From assembly GCA_003167415.1 (NCBI GenBank), contig PMTF01000008.1, positions 62,812 through 116,350 of the forward strand: DNA of 53,539 nt, written 5' to 3'. The number at the start of each line of letters is the position of its first letter. The first letter of the stretch is position 1. Origin of the DNA: Acidimicrobiaceae bacterium (lineage in GTDB: Bacteria; Actinomycetota; Acidimicrobiia; Acidimicrobiales; RAAP-2). This document shows, in pieces, positions 27,563 to 36,710 of this stretch. The notes beneath the pieces are model-generated. The model searched no databases. It was not told where the DNA came from and was given only the letters and a program-made list of their open reading frames with translations. The position numbers and the translations under genes are program-made.

Positions 27563-28615
27563 ATGAAGGCACTTGTCTACAAAGGCCCCGGCAAGAAGAG
27601 CTGGGAAGAGGTACCCGATCCGGTCATCCAGAAGCCGACCGACGTGATCGTAAAAATGGTCGCCACTACGATATGCGGCACTGACTTGCACATTCTCAAA
27701 GGTGACGTGCCCGAAGTCGAAGTTGGTCGAATTCTGGGGCACGAAGGCATCGGTGTGATCACCGAGATTGGCACGGGCGTGACGCAACTGGCCGTCGGCG
27801 ACAAGGTGATCTTGTCGTGCGTGAGCTCTTGCGGACGATGTTCCAACTGCCGCGAGGGCCTCTTCGGTCACTGTCTCGACCCCGAAGGCATTGCCGGGAT
27901 CGGTTGGATCTTCGGCTACATGATCGACGGCACGCAGGCCGAGTTGGTCCGCGTCCCGTTCGCCGAGAATTCGGTCTACAAGATGCCCGAGAGTCTGACG
28001 GAGTCCGAAGGCATATTGTTGTCAGACATTTTGCCGACCGGGTTCGAGATCGGTGTGCAATACGGCGACGTGAACCCGGGCGACGTGGTCGCGGTCATTG
28101 GTTCGGGTCCGGTCGGACTCGCTTCAGTTATGACCGCTCGTCTTTACGGCCCGTCGAAGATCATCGCGATTGACCTCGACGACAGTCGTCTCAAGCGTGC
28201 CGCTGACTTCGGCGCGACCGACACGGTCAACTCCGGCGACTCGGACTGGAAAGCACAGGTACTCGCCCTAACCGACGGCCAAGGCGTCGACGTCGCCATT
28301 GAGGCGGTCGGTGTGCCGCAGACCTTCACCATGGCCACGGAGATCGTGCGCCCCGGCGGTAGCGTCGCCAACATCGGTGTCCACGGCAAGCCGGTGGAGC
28401 TAGCCCTCAACGAGCTCTGGATCAAAAACATCGACATCTCGATGGGTCTTGTGAACACGAACACGCTCGCCATGTTGTTGAAGCTCGTCACGCAGAAGCA
28501 GTTGCCGGTGGAGAGTTTCGTCACCCACGAATTCTCCTTCGACCAGATCCTCCAGGCCTACGAAGTCTTTGGGAACGCGGCCGAGCACGACGCTCTGAAG
28601 GTCCTCATTCATTAA
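27563..28615 (+). CDS. zinc-dependent alcohol dehydrogenase
   Basis: 350 residues of the medium-chain dehydrogenase family. The catalytic zinc region is ICGTDLHILKGDVP and GHEGIG, and the structural zinc cysteines are in CVSSCGRCSNCREGLFGHC. The cofactor fold is AVIGSGPVGLASVMTARLYG, followed by IAIDLDDSRL, where the Asp suggests NAD. It resembles the isopropanol/secondary-alcohol type. AAAGGAG precedes the ATG at 27563; the frame upstream to 27509 is not needed. Situated beyond the stress cluster and possibly part of an oxygen-limitation response; that is inference. Confidence 0.93.
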   Translation: MKALVYKGPGKKSWEEVPDPVIQKPTDVIVKMVATTICGTDLHILKGDVPEVEVGRILGHEGIGVITEIGTGVTQLAVGDKVILSCVSSCGRCSNCREGLFGHCLDPEGIAGIGWIFGYMIDGTQAELVRVPFAENSVYKMPESLTESEGILLSDILPTGFEIGVQYGDVNPGDVVAVIGSGPVGLASVMTARLYGPSKIIAIDLDDSRLKRAADFGATDTVNSGDSDWKAQVLALTDGQGVDVAIEAVGVPQTFTMATEIVRPGGSVANIGVHGKPVELALNELWIKNIDISMGLVNTNTLAMLLKLVTQKQLPVESFVTHEFSFDQILQAYEVFGNAAEHDALKVLIH

Positions 28616-28677
28616 AGCGTCGCCACGTCACGGGGACGATTCGTCATAGTGCTGGACGACGTTATGGCGAACGCCCC

Positions 28678-28690
28678 GTCTCGGCGAGAC
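28678..28690 (+). terminator. possible terminator after the alcohol dehydrogenase
   Basis: Arms GTCTCG and CGAGAC around a single G, about 60 bp after the stop, followed at some distance by a TTTTC tract. The stem is short, so this is tentative. Confidence 0.35.
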
Positions 28691-28820
28691 GTACTAATCG
28701 TTTTCGTTTCGGATATGAACGGACGGGTACACCGGTCCCCGATACCCTTTCGCGTCTACGCGACTGCGTTGAAATGATCGTTCCCGTCGCGGTAGGGACC
28801 GCGCGACTTCGATGTCCGGG

Positions 28821-28840
28821 AAGCCCTTGTTTCCGGGCTT
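28821..28840. terminator. hairpin at the 3' end of the tetR gene
   Basis: AAGCCC and GGGCTT with an eight-base loop, overlapping the stop codon of the TetR gene by two bases. Probable end of the tetR transcript, possibly bidirectional. Confidence 0.45.
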
Positions 28841-29474
28841 ACCCGCCAACGCCCTTGGTAGCTGTCCCGGCGTGATTTGTCAACAACCCGGCGACCACGG
28901 TATCGACGACCGCTTGAGCGAAACCATCACTGAGCGGGAGGTGGGATTGTAGGAGACGGTGGTAGGCGGCCCCGTAGAGCAAATCCAGCACCACTTCTGC
29001 GTCAACGTCGTCTGACAGTTCGCCACGTTCGATGGCTCGATCGATCATGACGCGGTGGTGCGTGCGCACTCGCACGACGAAGCGATCACGCCAGACCTCG
29101 GCTAATTCTGGATCGCGCTGGACCTCTGCGACGAGTCCCGCCAGGGTGCGACCCATCACGGTTCCTTTGATCACCTTGATAAATCTGCGAAGTGCCGCCA
29201 GCAGGTCTTCGTGGAGGGATCCGGCGGAGGGGATTGGCTGTAGTGCGAGAAATTGGTCCGAGAATGCTTCGAAGACCAACGTGCCCTTCGTCGGCCATCG
29301 TCGGTAGATGGTGGTCTTGCTGACCTTGGCGCGCAGGGCGACCTCATCAATGGTCAGGTCCACGAAGCCGCGCTCGTTCAACAACTCATTTGTCGCAGCG
29401 ATGATGGCCTGGTGCGAACGCTCACTACGAGGTCGACCTCGTAGTGCCGGTGCGGATGTTGTGGGTTCAGTCAT
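28839..29474 (-). CDS. TetR family transcriptional regulator of the MFS efflux gene
   Basis: About 211 residues from the ATG at 29474. The N-terminal helix-turn-helix reads ELLNERGFVDLTIDEVALRAKVSKTTIYRRWPTKGTLVFEAF (about residues 31-72), diagnostic for TetR/AcrR. The C-terminal part carries a ligand-binding helical domain of the TetR_C_11-like kind (AALRRFIKVIKGTVMGRTLAGLVAE). It is divergent from the DHA2 exporter, with a 20-bp operator-like palindrome between them. Probably represses both; inducer unknown. Confidence 0.92.
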   Translation of the reverse strand: MTEPTTSAPALRGRPRSERSHQAIIAATNELLNERGFVDLTIDEVALRAKVSKTTIYRRWPTKGTLVFEAFSDQFLALQPIPSAGSLHEDLLAALRRFIKVIKGTVMGRTLAGLVAEVQRDPELAEVWRDRFVVRVRTHHRVMIDRAIERGELSDDVDAEVVLDLLYGAAYHRLLQSHLPLSDGFAQAVVDTVVAGLLTNHAGTATKGVGG

Positions 29475-29477
29475 GTC

Positions 29478-29518
29478 TTGACAGGTTACCATAGTTAGGG
29501 TACGATACGTGTCGTACC
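29478..29518 (+). promoter_or_regulatory. promoter and TetR operator for the DHA2 exporter
   Basis: -35 TTGACA (29478-29483), 17-bp spacer, -10 TACGAT (29501-29506). The -10 lies inside the near-perfect 20-bp palindrome GGTACGATACGTGTCGTACC (29499-29518; one mismatched pair). Binding of the adjacent TetR protein here would block the exporter promoter directly. Confidence 0.8.
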
Positions 29519-29536
29519 GTAAATAAGGAGAAGCCG

Positions 29537-31096
29537 ATGACCCAAGTTCAGACCGACCGAAAAGGCCGCCTGCGGCCCTATCACAGTGAAATTATCGACG
29601 TCAGCGACTTGAACTGCGCTCCCTCGCCGACACCGATCGCTTCTACGGTGACGACGTCTGTCGAGCCAGACAGCGAGAAGGAACAAGCGGCCGGACTGTC
29701 CAAGTCAGCGCTCACCTTGGTTCTGCTGGCGTCGTTCATGGTGGTCTTGGACTTCAGCATTGTCAACGTGGCCCTGCCTTCGATCCATCGCGCGTTGGGT
29801 TTCGGAGGTAATTCGGTGCAGTGGGTCGTAACGGCGTACGCCATCACTTTCGGCGGCCTCTTGATCTTGGGCGGACGCATCGCTGACACCTTTGGCCGGC
29901 GGTCGCTGTTGATCGCCGGATTGCTGATCTTCGCTGCCGCGTCGCTGGCCGCCGGTGTGGCCGATGACGCTGTCTTGCTGGTCGTGGCACGAGCCGTCCA
30001 GGGTGTCGGCGCGGCGATTGTGGCGCCCGCGTCACTGTCGCTCATTACCGCACGACTTGGGGAGGGCCCACAACGCACCAGGGCCCTCGGACTTTACGGC
30101 GCCACGGCGTCGATTGGGTTCGTGGCGGGACAGGTGCTGGGCGGCGTACTCGTGCAGTACACCAGTTGGCGATTGATCTTCTTAGTGAACGTGCCGGTGG
30201 GTATTGCCGCCGCCGTATGGGCCCCTCGGTTGATCACCTCAGTCCGGCGCAGTTCGAAGTCGACTCACCTCGACGTGACGGGCGGAGTACTCATCACGCT
30301 CGCGGTGGCGGCCGGCGTCTTCGCTGTTTCCGAGGCGCCCGTTCAGGGCTGGTTCGATCCGTTCGTGCTGGCGGCGCTGGTCGTCGCGGCGTTGGCGATG
30401 GGCAGTTTCGTCGCGGTCGAGCGCGTGCAGACGGCACCGCTCATCGATCTCTCGCTGCTGCGCCGGCGAGGACTTCGCACCGCCGCCATCCTCACTTTTG
30501 TGATGGGTGCATGCACGGCGGGAGAACTGGTGGTGCTGTCGGTGTATCTGCAGCAGGCGCTGCACGATTCACCGTTGGCGGCCGGCCTGGTCATCGCCCC
30601 CCAAGGGGTCGTTGGTTTCATGACCGGCATGTTCGGTGCCCGACTGGTTGGACGCATTGGCATGCGTGCTTTACTGGTCGCCGCCACGGCATCGATGGGC
30701 GTGGGCTTCTTGATACTGGCTCACCTGCCTTCGAGCGGTCATTACAGCCCGGTGTTCTTCGCGGTCGTGCTGGTGGGCTTCGGAGTTGTGGGCACCGTGT
30801 TCGGCACGACCGTCATGGCCGCCAGCGGCATGGCCCAGAGCGACCAGGGATTGGTCGGTGGCGTGGTGAACACCACTCGCCAAGTTGGTGCCGCCGTGGG
30901 CGTGGCCGCACTCGTCGGCATCGCCGAGGGCGCCCGCGCGCGCGCCGGCGTCGCCACACTCAGCGGCGACCGCACCGCCATGACGGTCGCGGCTTTGGTC
31001 GGTTTCATCGGTACGGTCGCTGCGTGGTACGGGGCTCGAACGAGCGCGCCATCGGATCTTTCGACATCGACGATTGGCGAGCGGTCCGGTCACTGA
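29537..31096 (+). CDS. DHA2-type MFS drug exporter, 14 transmembrane segments
   Basis: 519 residues with about 14 hydrophobic segments. The motif LDFSIVNVALPSIHRALG near residue 72, WVVTAYAITFGGLLILGGRIADTFGRR near 95-120, and the segment-5 motif GATASIGFVAGQVLGGVLVQYTSWR are all of the DHA2 (EmrB/QacA) family. An unusual hydrophilic N-terminus of about 55 residues precedes the first helix. AAGGAG lies upstream of the ATG. Expected to export hydrophobic cations, antibiotics or dyes; the substrate is not known. Controlled by the divergent TetR gene. Confidence 0.92.
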   Translation: MTQVQTDRKGRLRPYHSEIIDVSDLNCAPSPTPIASTVTTSVEPDSEKEQAAGLSKSALTLVLLASFMVVLDFSIVNVALPSIHRALGFGGNSVQWVVTAYAITFGGLLILGGRIADTFGRRSLLIAGLLIFAAASLAAGVADDAVLLVVARAVQGVGAAIVAPASLSLITARLGEGPQRTRALGLYGATASIGFVAGQVLGGVLVQYTSWRLIFLVNVPVGIAAAVWAPRLITSVRRSSKSTHLDVTGGVLITLAVAAGVFAVSEAPVQGWFDPFVLAALVVAALAMGSFVAVERVQTAPLIDLSLLRRRGLRTAAILTFVMGACTAGELVVLSVYLQQALHDSPLAAGLVIAPQGVVGFMTGMFGARLVGRIGMRALLVAATASMGVGFLILAHLPSSGHYSPVFFAVVLVGFGVVGTVFGTTVMAASGMAQSDQGLVGGVVNTTRQVGAAVGVAALVGIAEGARARAGVATLSGDRTAMTVAALVGFIGTVAAWYGARTSAPSDLSTSTIGERSGH

Positions 31097-31167
31097 CGGG
31101 CTTCCAAACCCGTGCCGGGGGAGTTGGACGAATCCATCTAATCGTCTCGTAACTTGCCAACCATTGG

Positions 31168-31285
31168 GCACCGCGCGGTGCACCTGATGAACCAAATTAA
31201 TCGGGGAGACGTTGGAGGCGAATAATGGCTGCTCATTAGTGGATGGCTGCGCCGGGCTGGACCGTCTACTTTTCCGGCGCGCCGG
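31168..31285. other. GC-rich palindromes between the MFS gene and the surface protein gene
   Basis: Two perfect palindromes: GCACCGCGCGGTGC at 31168-31181 and CCGGCGCGCCGG at 31274-31285. They lie in a 267-bp spacer with no gene. They could be operators or termination structures. Nothing else stands out. Confidence 0.35.
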
Positions 31286-31363
31286 CGACGATCGGCCCCC
31301 TTTTCTTTTACATGGCTACAATGGCGCGAGATGCCCGGGCAGAAGGGCGAAACGTGACGGTTA

Positions 31364-33613
31364 ATGAATAATGATGGATTCGGATATGGAGTTCACAAGA
31401 GCCTGAGACGCGCTCGCAGAATCGCGAAAAAGTTGTTCCACACTTCGAGTCGCGGGATCGCCATCGTGACCGCGGCCTTGCTGGTCGGGACGCTCGGCAT
31501 GGGAGTCGCCCGGGCCGCGGTCAGTTCGGAGAACCTCTACTCGACGCTCTCGATCAGTCCCAGTCCGGCCTTCGTTTCGAGTTCCGGCGGCTCGGTCGAC
31601 TTCACCGTCACCGTAACCGTGGAGAGCGGACCCGCCACACCGGTCTCGGGCGATTCGGTCTCGCTGGTTTCGACTCCTAGCTTCACGGCTCCTGCGATAT
31701 TCACCAGCCCGCAGGTCACCGACTCCAACGGCGAGGCGACCTTCGACGTCGCTTGTGCCGGGTACTGCTTGCCCGGCGACACCATCGCGTTCAGCGCATC
31801 TGATGCGTTCGGCCTCACCCTGGGCCCAGTCACTGAGAATGTGGGCCTGATCGAGTTCGCCGGCAACAGCTACGCCGGCCAGACCGACACGCTGCTCATC
31901 CAGGACCTCACCGGCATCGCGACCGAGAACCAGCCGGTCGCCTTGCGACTGAATGGTGAGTCGGTGACGCTCTCGGGCTGCACCACCGACGGCACTGGAT
32001 CGCTGCCCGGCGACGGGGACGTCGGCGCGTGCACCTTTACCGTGCCCCCCTTACTCGGCAGTGCCGCGGCAAGCATCCCCGCCGTTGTCACCGTTGGTTC
32101 GGAAGCCTTTGACCTCAACTTCGCGCTCCTGGCGACGCCGTCACTGAGCCTGTCTTCCAGTAGTGGGGTCGGGGGGACAGCCGTGGTCGTGAACGGACCG
32201 GGGTTCGCTGGTGATGCGTCGGTGACCGTGAGCTTCACCCCTTACGGGGGCTCCTCGTCGACAGCGTCGACCTCGTGCTCCACCGACGGCGACGGGAACA
32301 TCCTCAACACCGTGAACGTCGTCTGCCAGCTCACCATTCCCGTCAACGCGACACTGGGCGCGGGCACGGTGTCGGCCGCGGACTATCCGACGGCTAGCGC
32401 CACCTTCACCGTCACCGGGTCCTCTGCCCCCGTCGTCCTCGACGTCCTCCCGGGCGAGTTGCCCGGGGGCACCGTCGGAATCGCCTACAACCGCACCGTC
32501 ACCGCTTCAGGGGGCACCGCTCCCTACACCTACAGCGTCTCATCGGGGTCGCTCCCGACAGGGTTGAACCTCGACGCCTCCACCGGTGCCATCACCGGCA
32601 CCCCCACGGCAACTGGAACCTACAGCTTTGAGATCACGGCCACCGACTCGGCCTCAATCCCCAATACGGGCTCGATGAGCTACACGGTGACCATCGCCGC
32701 CGCCAACGTCGCCCTCACCCTTGCTCCGACCTCGCTGGAGATTGGCACTGTCGCCACGCCCTACGACGACAGCGTGGTGGCCTCGGGGGGTACCCCTCCC
32801 TACACCTACAGTGCCACCGGACTGCCGGCGTGGCTGAGCCTCAACTCCACGACCGGAGCCCTTACCGGCACGCCCACGACGCCGGGGCCGGTTGACTTCA
32901 CTGTCACCGCTACCGACACCTCGACGCCCGAACAGACGGTGAGCCTGAGCTACACGATCGACGTCGACTCCGCGACGACCGCCGCCCCACCGACGCTGCC
33001 TACGACCCCAATCATCACGAACCTGCCGGCAATCGGCGCGTTCGGTGGCGGCTTTAACGCGATCGTGAGCACGAACGGCGATGGAGCCCGGTCGGTGACC
33101 TCCTCGACAACCATCGTCTGCACCGTGAAGGGGCTCTCCGTGAGTTACGTCGGCGTTGGTACATGCTCGCTTACCGCACACGTGGCGGCGGGAACGATCT
33201 ACGCGGCGGCGAACGGGAGCGTACAGAGCTTCACAATCCGCAGGGGCGGGTCCGGGGTGCTCTCGCTCTCGCCCTCGCCACTGGCCCTCGGGGACGTGCC
33301 GAAGGGCCAGTACGGCGAACCGGTGACGGTGACCGTGACGAACCTGACCACTGGGCCGATCGTGGTCGGCAAGGCCGTCGCGATCCAGGGGACCACCCTC
33401 TCGAACTTTAGGGAGGCCCTGGCCGAGCGGACCGACTTCGCCCTGAACACGTGCAGTTCCGTGACTGCGCTCGCCGGCGGTGCGAGCTGTGACTTCGCCA
33501 TGACGTTCACGGCGGGCAAGCTCGGCGCGCTGAGCGGCACGCTCGCGATCAAAAAGTCCAACGGCGGCAGCGTGCAGGGATCGGTGCCGTTCACCGCGAA
33601 CGGGGTCCAATAA
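31364..33613 (+). CDS. secreted or surface protein with Ig-like (He_PIG) repeats
   Basis: 749 residues. A long basic N-region (KSLRRARRIAKKLF) and hydrophobic core IVTAALLVGTLGMGVARA form a signal peptide. The mature protein is rich in Ser, Thr, Val and Gly. An invasin-like N-terminal part (SVDFTVTVTVESG... DSNGEATFDV) is followed by two He_PIG-type repeats at about 360-540, with the motifs SGGTAPYTYSVSSGSLP and STGAITGTPTATGTYSF. The C-terminus resembles bacterial Ig/choice-of-anchor folds (GALSGTLAIKKSNGG). No LPXTG or transmembrane anchor is seen. Its base composition is GC-richer than that of its neighbours. Probable adhesion or envelope role. Confidence 0.8.
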   Translation: MNNDGFGYGVHKSLRRARRIAKKLFHTSSRGIAIVTAALLVGTLGMGVARAAVSSENLYSTLSISPSPAFVSSSGGSVDFTVTVTVESGPATPVSGDSVSLVSTPSFTAPAIFTSPQVTDSNGEATFDVACAGYCLPGDTIAFSASDAFGLTLGPVTENVGLIEFAGNSYAGQTDTLLIQDLTGIATENQPVALRLNGESVTLSGCTTDGTGSLPGDGDVGACTFTVPPLLGSAAASIPAVVTVGSEAFDLNFALLATPSLSLSSSSGVGGTAVVVNGPGFAGDASVTVSFTPYGGSSSTASTSCSTDGDGNILNTVNVVCQLTIPVNATLGAGTVSAADYPTASATFTVTGSSAPVVLDVLPGELPGGTVGIAYNRTVTASGGTAPYTYSVSSGSLPTGLNLDASTGAITGTPTATGTYSFEITATDSASIPNTGSMSYTVTIAAANVALTLAPTSLEIGTVATPYDDSVVASGGTPPYTYSATGLPAWLSLNSTTGALTGTPTTPGPVDFTVTATDTSTPEQTVSLSYTIDVDSATTAAPPTLPTTPIITNLPAIGAFGGGFNAIVSTNGDGARSVTSSTTIVCTVKGLSVSYVGVGTCSLTAHVAAGTIYAAANGSVQSFTIRRGGSGVLSLSPSPLALGDVPKGQYGEPVTVTVTNLTTGPIVVGKAVAIQGTTLSNFREALAERTDFALNTCSSVTALAGGASCDFAMTFTAGKLGALSGTLAIKKSNGGSVQGSVPFTANGVQ

Positions 33614-34361
33614 TGGGCATTGGAACAGAACGAACCGATCACATTGATGGTCCGGGGCAGTGCCTTTGTGAGCGCTGAAGCCACTCCGATTCGTCATTCG
33701 GTGTCGCGACCTTTCCCGTGCTGCACCTATGCGTCGGCCAAACGTCCGCCCAAGCCGAGGCACAGAGCGGCCCGGCTCATCACCTTTACCACGAACTACT
33801 AGTTGGCGGCGTGCCCGCGGGAGTCATCTCGCCGATGGAAGTGTTGGTCAGCGAGCAGTAAGCGAGTGCCACTGTGAAGAAGTTGCGCACGGTGCCTGGA
33901 GTTGAAACGGCGGCGCTACCGAGCGGTACTAATGGCACGAGGGCGAGTGAGTCCGACGTCATCGTCGTCCCGAGGATCGAGACCGTGAACAACGCGACGT
34001 TGGGCCCCGGAACCCATCCCCCAAAATGGTGCATTCATGTGAGGGGTCGGTCTTGCCTCGCTGCCACCTTCGCTCACTTGTGAGAGCCCGGAACCATTCA
34101 AGATCATCCCCATTGGACTGGGCCGTGGATTCCGACTTCAAAGTCATTCTCCTTTAGTCCGGACCTGAAGATTGGGTTCGGCGCTGGTGAAAGTGGTATC
34201 AAACATCTCACGAAACGGGCAAGAGATTAATTCAGAGTTTGTGGCAAACTCGTCGTACGCAACGTGGAACATCTCGATTTCCGAGCGACGTAATTTTGGG
34301 GTAATTTTGCGCGAGCGACACTCGTCAATCGATATTTGACACTTCAGAGAAGGTGGAATGC
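33614..34361. other. intergenic region with no convincing gene
   Basis: About 750 bp. Short frames on both strands near 33786-34083 contain Val/Thr/Pro-rich stretches (for example VVPRIETVNNATLGPGTH on the plus strand), but no start, ribosome-binding site or recognisable family supports either. Perhaps the debris of an exported protein like those on both sides. Confidence 0.4.
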
Positions 34362-34856
34362 ATGAAGGACCTTGCGAAACAATCGAATCGATTCGCCATC
34401 CACCGATTGGCCAACGTTGCTCTGTTTGCGGTGCCTTTATTGGCGATGACATTGGTCTCGATGATCGTTCCCGTTGCGAGCGCTTCAGCGTCTACCACCA
34501 ACTCCTTGGTAGTAAGTGGAGCTCTGTCAGGCACGTTGAAGATCGGTCCCGTCACTGAATGCAGCGGGAGCACGAAATACGCGCAGCTGAGTTCATTTTC
34601 TACGACGCTTTCTTCAAAGAAATACAAGAAGTGGTCGATAACCATCTCGTTGACCAAGTCCGGTGCCGCCGCCAAGAAGTTCAACTCCTCGACCGCGACT
34701 TTCGTGCTGCAAAGCGGACTGAACGGCTGGGTCGCGACGAAGGGAACGATGACGCTCGGGAACAATTCCGGTAAGGTCAACCTCACATTGGGCGCTCATG
34801 AGGGCACCGCAAGTGGCACCGTTTACGTGAAGGGCAGTTGGAAATGCGCCGGTTAG
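34362..34856 (+). CDS. small secreted protein of unknown function
   Basis: About 164 residues. Signal peptide: RFAIHRLANVALFAVPLLAMTLVSMIVPVASASAS. The mature part is a Ser/Thr/Lys-rich beta-type sequence (GTLKIGPVTECSGS, AHEGTASGTVYVKGSWKCAG) with only two cysteines, one near each end, which could close one disulfide. AAGGTGG precedes the ATG at 34362; the GTG and other ATG just upstream are alternatives. I do not recognise the family. Confidence 0.6.
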   Translation: MKDLAKQSNRFAIHRLANVALFAVPLLAMTLVSMIVPVASASASTTNSLVVSGALSGTLKIGPVTECSGSTKYAQLSSFSTTLSSKKYKKWSITISLTKSGAAAKKFNSSTATFVLQSGLNGWVATKGTMTLGNNSGKVNLTLGAHEGTASGTVYVKGSWKCAG

Positions 34857-35042
34857 CTTCTGGCGGGTCGCTAGGAAGGTAGCCGTTCTGGGTCTGGTTG
34901 TTCTTGAAATGAACTTCGAGATATTTGTTTGTCGGTGTGACATTCTTCGATGACGGGCGGACAGTGTGCCCAACGATAGACGACTGCCCTGTCATTTCTG
35001 AAAGTGTGGCGCCAACATTCACGGAGGTAACGTGCCATTGAG

Positions 35043-36470
35043 ATGAATACGACCAACCCACGTGACGAACTGCGGGCCGTCGTCGGCGCCGACTGGGCGA
35101 CGTTTTCTCCAGACCACAACATCGACGACCTCCATGACGAATCACTCCACCGCACGAACGTCGAACCTTTCGCCGTCGTGCGACCGAGCAGTACCCAAGA
35201 AGTATCGGCAATCGCGAAGATCGCGAGTCGACACGGCCTGGCGATGACGGCACGGGGCTCCGGCACCGGGCTATCAGGCGGCGCGACACCAGTAGCGGGC
35301 GGGATTGTCATCAGCTTCGAGCGAATGAACCGGGTACTGAGTTTCGACGCAAACGATCATGTGGTGGTTGTGGGGCCGGGACTGACGTTGCGCGAGTTGG
35401 GTGAGTATCTTCTTTCGACCGGTCTTCGCTACCCCGTCTACCCAGGCGAACTCTCCGGATCGATTGGTGGCAACGTGAACACCAACGCGGGGGGAATGCG
35501 GGCCGTGCGACATGGTGTTACACGTCACCACGTACTAGGGCTCGAGCTCGTGCTCGCCGACGGAACAGTGCTGCGTACCGGTGGTCCGATCGTTAAGTCC
35601 TCGTCTGGCTACGACCTCACACAGCTGGTCATCGGTAGCGAAGGAACACTCGCGCTGGTGACCGAAGTCACCTTGAAACTCTCACCGGCACTCGCACACT
35701 CCGCAACGGTGCTCGTGCCGTTCGCGTCACTCGACGCGATCACGCGCGTGGTACCGACGGTCGTGGCGTCCGGATTGCAGCCGTCGATGCTCGAGTACCT
35801 CGACGTGCGAACGATGTCATCCGTCACGTCGGCGGCGTCACTTGAACTCGGAGTGGAAATGACCGTTGCCGAAAGGGCCTTGGCCTATCTGATCGTCGTC
35901 CTCGAAACGCGCACCAAGGAACAGTTAGACGACGACGTGGTCGGCCTCGGCACCATGCTCGAAGCAGCCGGTGCTCTGGACGTTTATGTGTTGCCCGAGC
36001 ACGCCGCGTCTCGACTCATCGAGGCCCGTGAACGGCTGTTCTGGGTATCGAAAGATGCTGGCGCCAAAGAGATCGTCGACATCGTCGTGCCGCGCTCGGC
36101 GGTGCCGTCGTTCCTCGAGGAGGTCGCTCGTATTGGCGCGCGACACGCTACCTTCATCACCGGTTGTGGTCACGTCGGCGATGGCAACATTCACCTCGCG
36201 GTGTTTCTACATGACGACGACGAGCGTGAGGCTTTGTTGCGCGAACTGTTCGTCGTGGGCCTCGGACTTGGTGGACAGATCTCGGGCGAACACGGCATTG
36301 GTTGCGACAAGCAGCAGCACTATTTAGCCCTCACCGATCCCACCGTGCTGGAGCTTGAGCGAGGCATCAAGCGAGTGTTCGACCCGCAGTCTCTCCTCAA
36401 TCCGTTTCGATTGTTCGATGATCGAGTTGAGGAAGGGTTCTACCTCGCCGAGTCACTGGACACGTGGTAA
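35043..36470 (+). CDS. FAD-linked 2-hydroxyacid oxidase (GlcD/LDH-like)
   Basis: 475 residues. The FAD-binding PCMH-type domain includes ARGSGTGLSGGATPVAGG near residue 75, GSIGGNVNTNAGG near 140 and VIGSEGTLALVTE near 200. A C-terminal oxidase domain holds the metal/substrate motif GCGHVGDGNIHL near 380 and the closing SGEHGIGCDKQQ near 420. These match D-lactate or glycolate oxidases (GlcD family). No GlcE/GlcF partner is adjacent, so it is likely a stand-alone D-lactate/2-hydroxyglutarate-type dehydrogenase. It is not DprE1 despite a DprE2 gene 5 kb away. Confidence 0.92.
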   Translation: MNTTNPRDELRAVVGADWATFSPDHNIDDLHDESLHRTNVEPFAVVRPSSTQEVSAIAKIASRHGLAMTARGSGTGLSGGATPVAGGIVISFERMNRVLSFDANDHVVVVGPGLTLRELGEYLLSTGLRYPVYPGELSGSIGGNVNTNAGGMRAVRHGVTRHHVLGLELVLADGTVLRTGGPIVKSSSGYDLTQLVIGSEGTLALVTEVTLKLSPALAHSATVLVPFASLDAITRVVPTVVASGLQPSMLEYLDVRTMSSVTSAASLELGVEMTVAERALAYLIVVLETRTKEQLDDDVVGLGTMLEAAGALDVYVLPEHAASRLIEARERLFWVSKDAGAKEIVDIVVPRSAVPSFLEEVARIGARHATFITGCGHVGDGNIHLAVFLHDDDEREALLRELFVVGLGLGGQISGEHGIGCDKQQHYLALTDPTVLELERGIKRVFDPQSLLNPFRLFDDRVEEGFYLAESLDTW

Positions 36471-36710
36471 TGACGCCGTCATTGCGGCGCGAGGTTCGTC
36501 TGATTCGGCCGCCATGTATCGGGAGTATCTCATTGCACAGAATGTAAGTCGACAGTGTTCTGACGCCACGCCGTCACTCAGCACCGTTCCGCTCCCGGTG
36601 AATCTCATTGGAGCGTTGGTGATTATCGCATTCCGGCTTCTTCGTGAGCGCCATCGACAGCCACTTGCGTATCGCGCTCGGCGCTATCACCATCAACTCG
36701 TTCGTGTCTC

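Noticed and set aside
33786-34034. Minus-strand frame of 82 codons with Thr/Val-rich sequence
   Set aside because: No start context, no family, and the opposite strand gives equally plausible residues; treated as intergenic.
35043-36470. DprE1 assignment for the FAD oxidase, because a DprE2-like gene lies nearby
   Set aside because: The GCGHVGDGNIHL and SGEHGIG motifs are those of GlcD/lactate dehydrogenases, and it is on the other strand and 4 kb distant.
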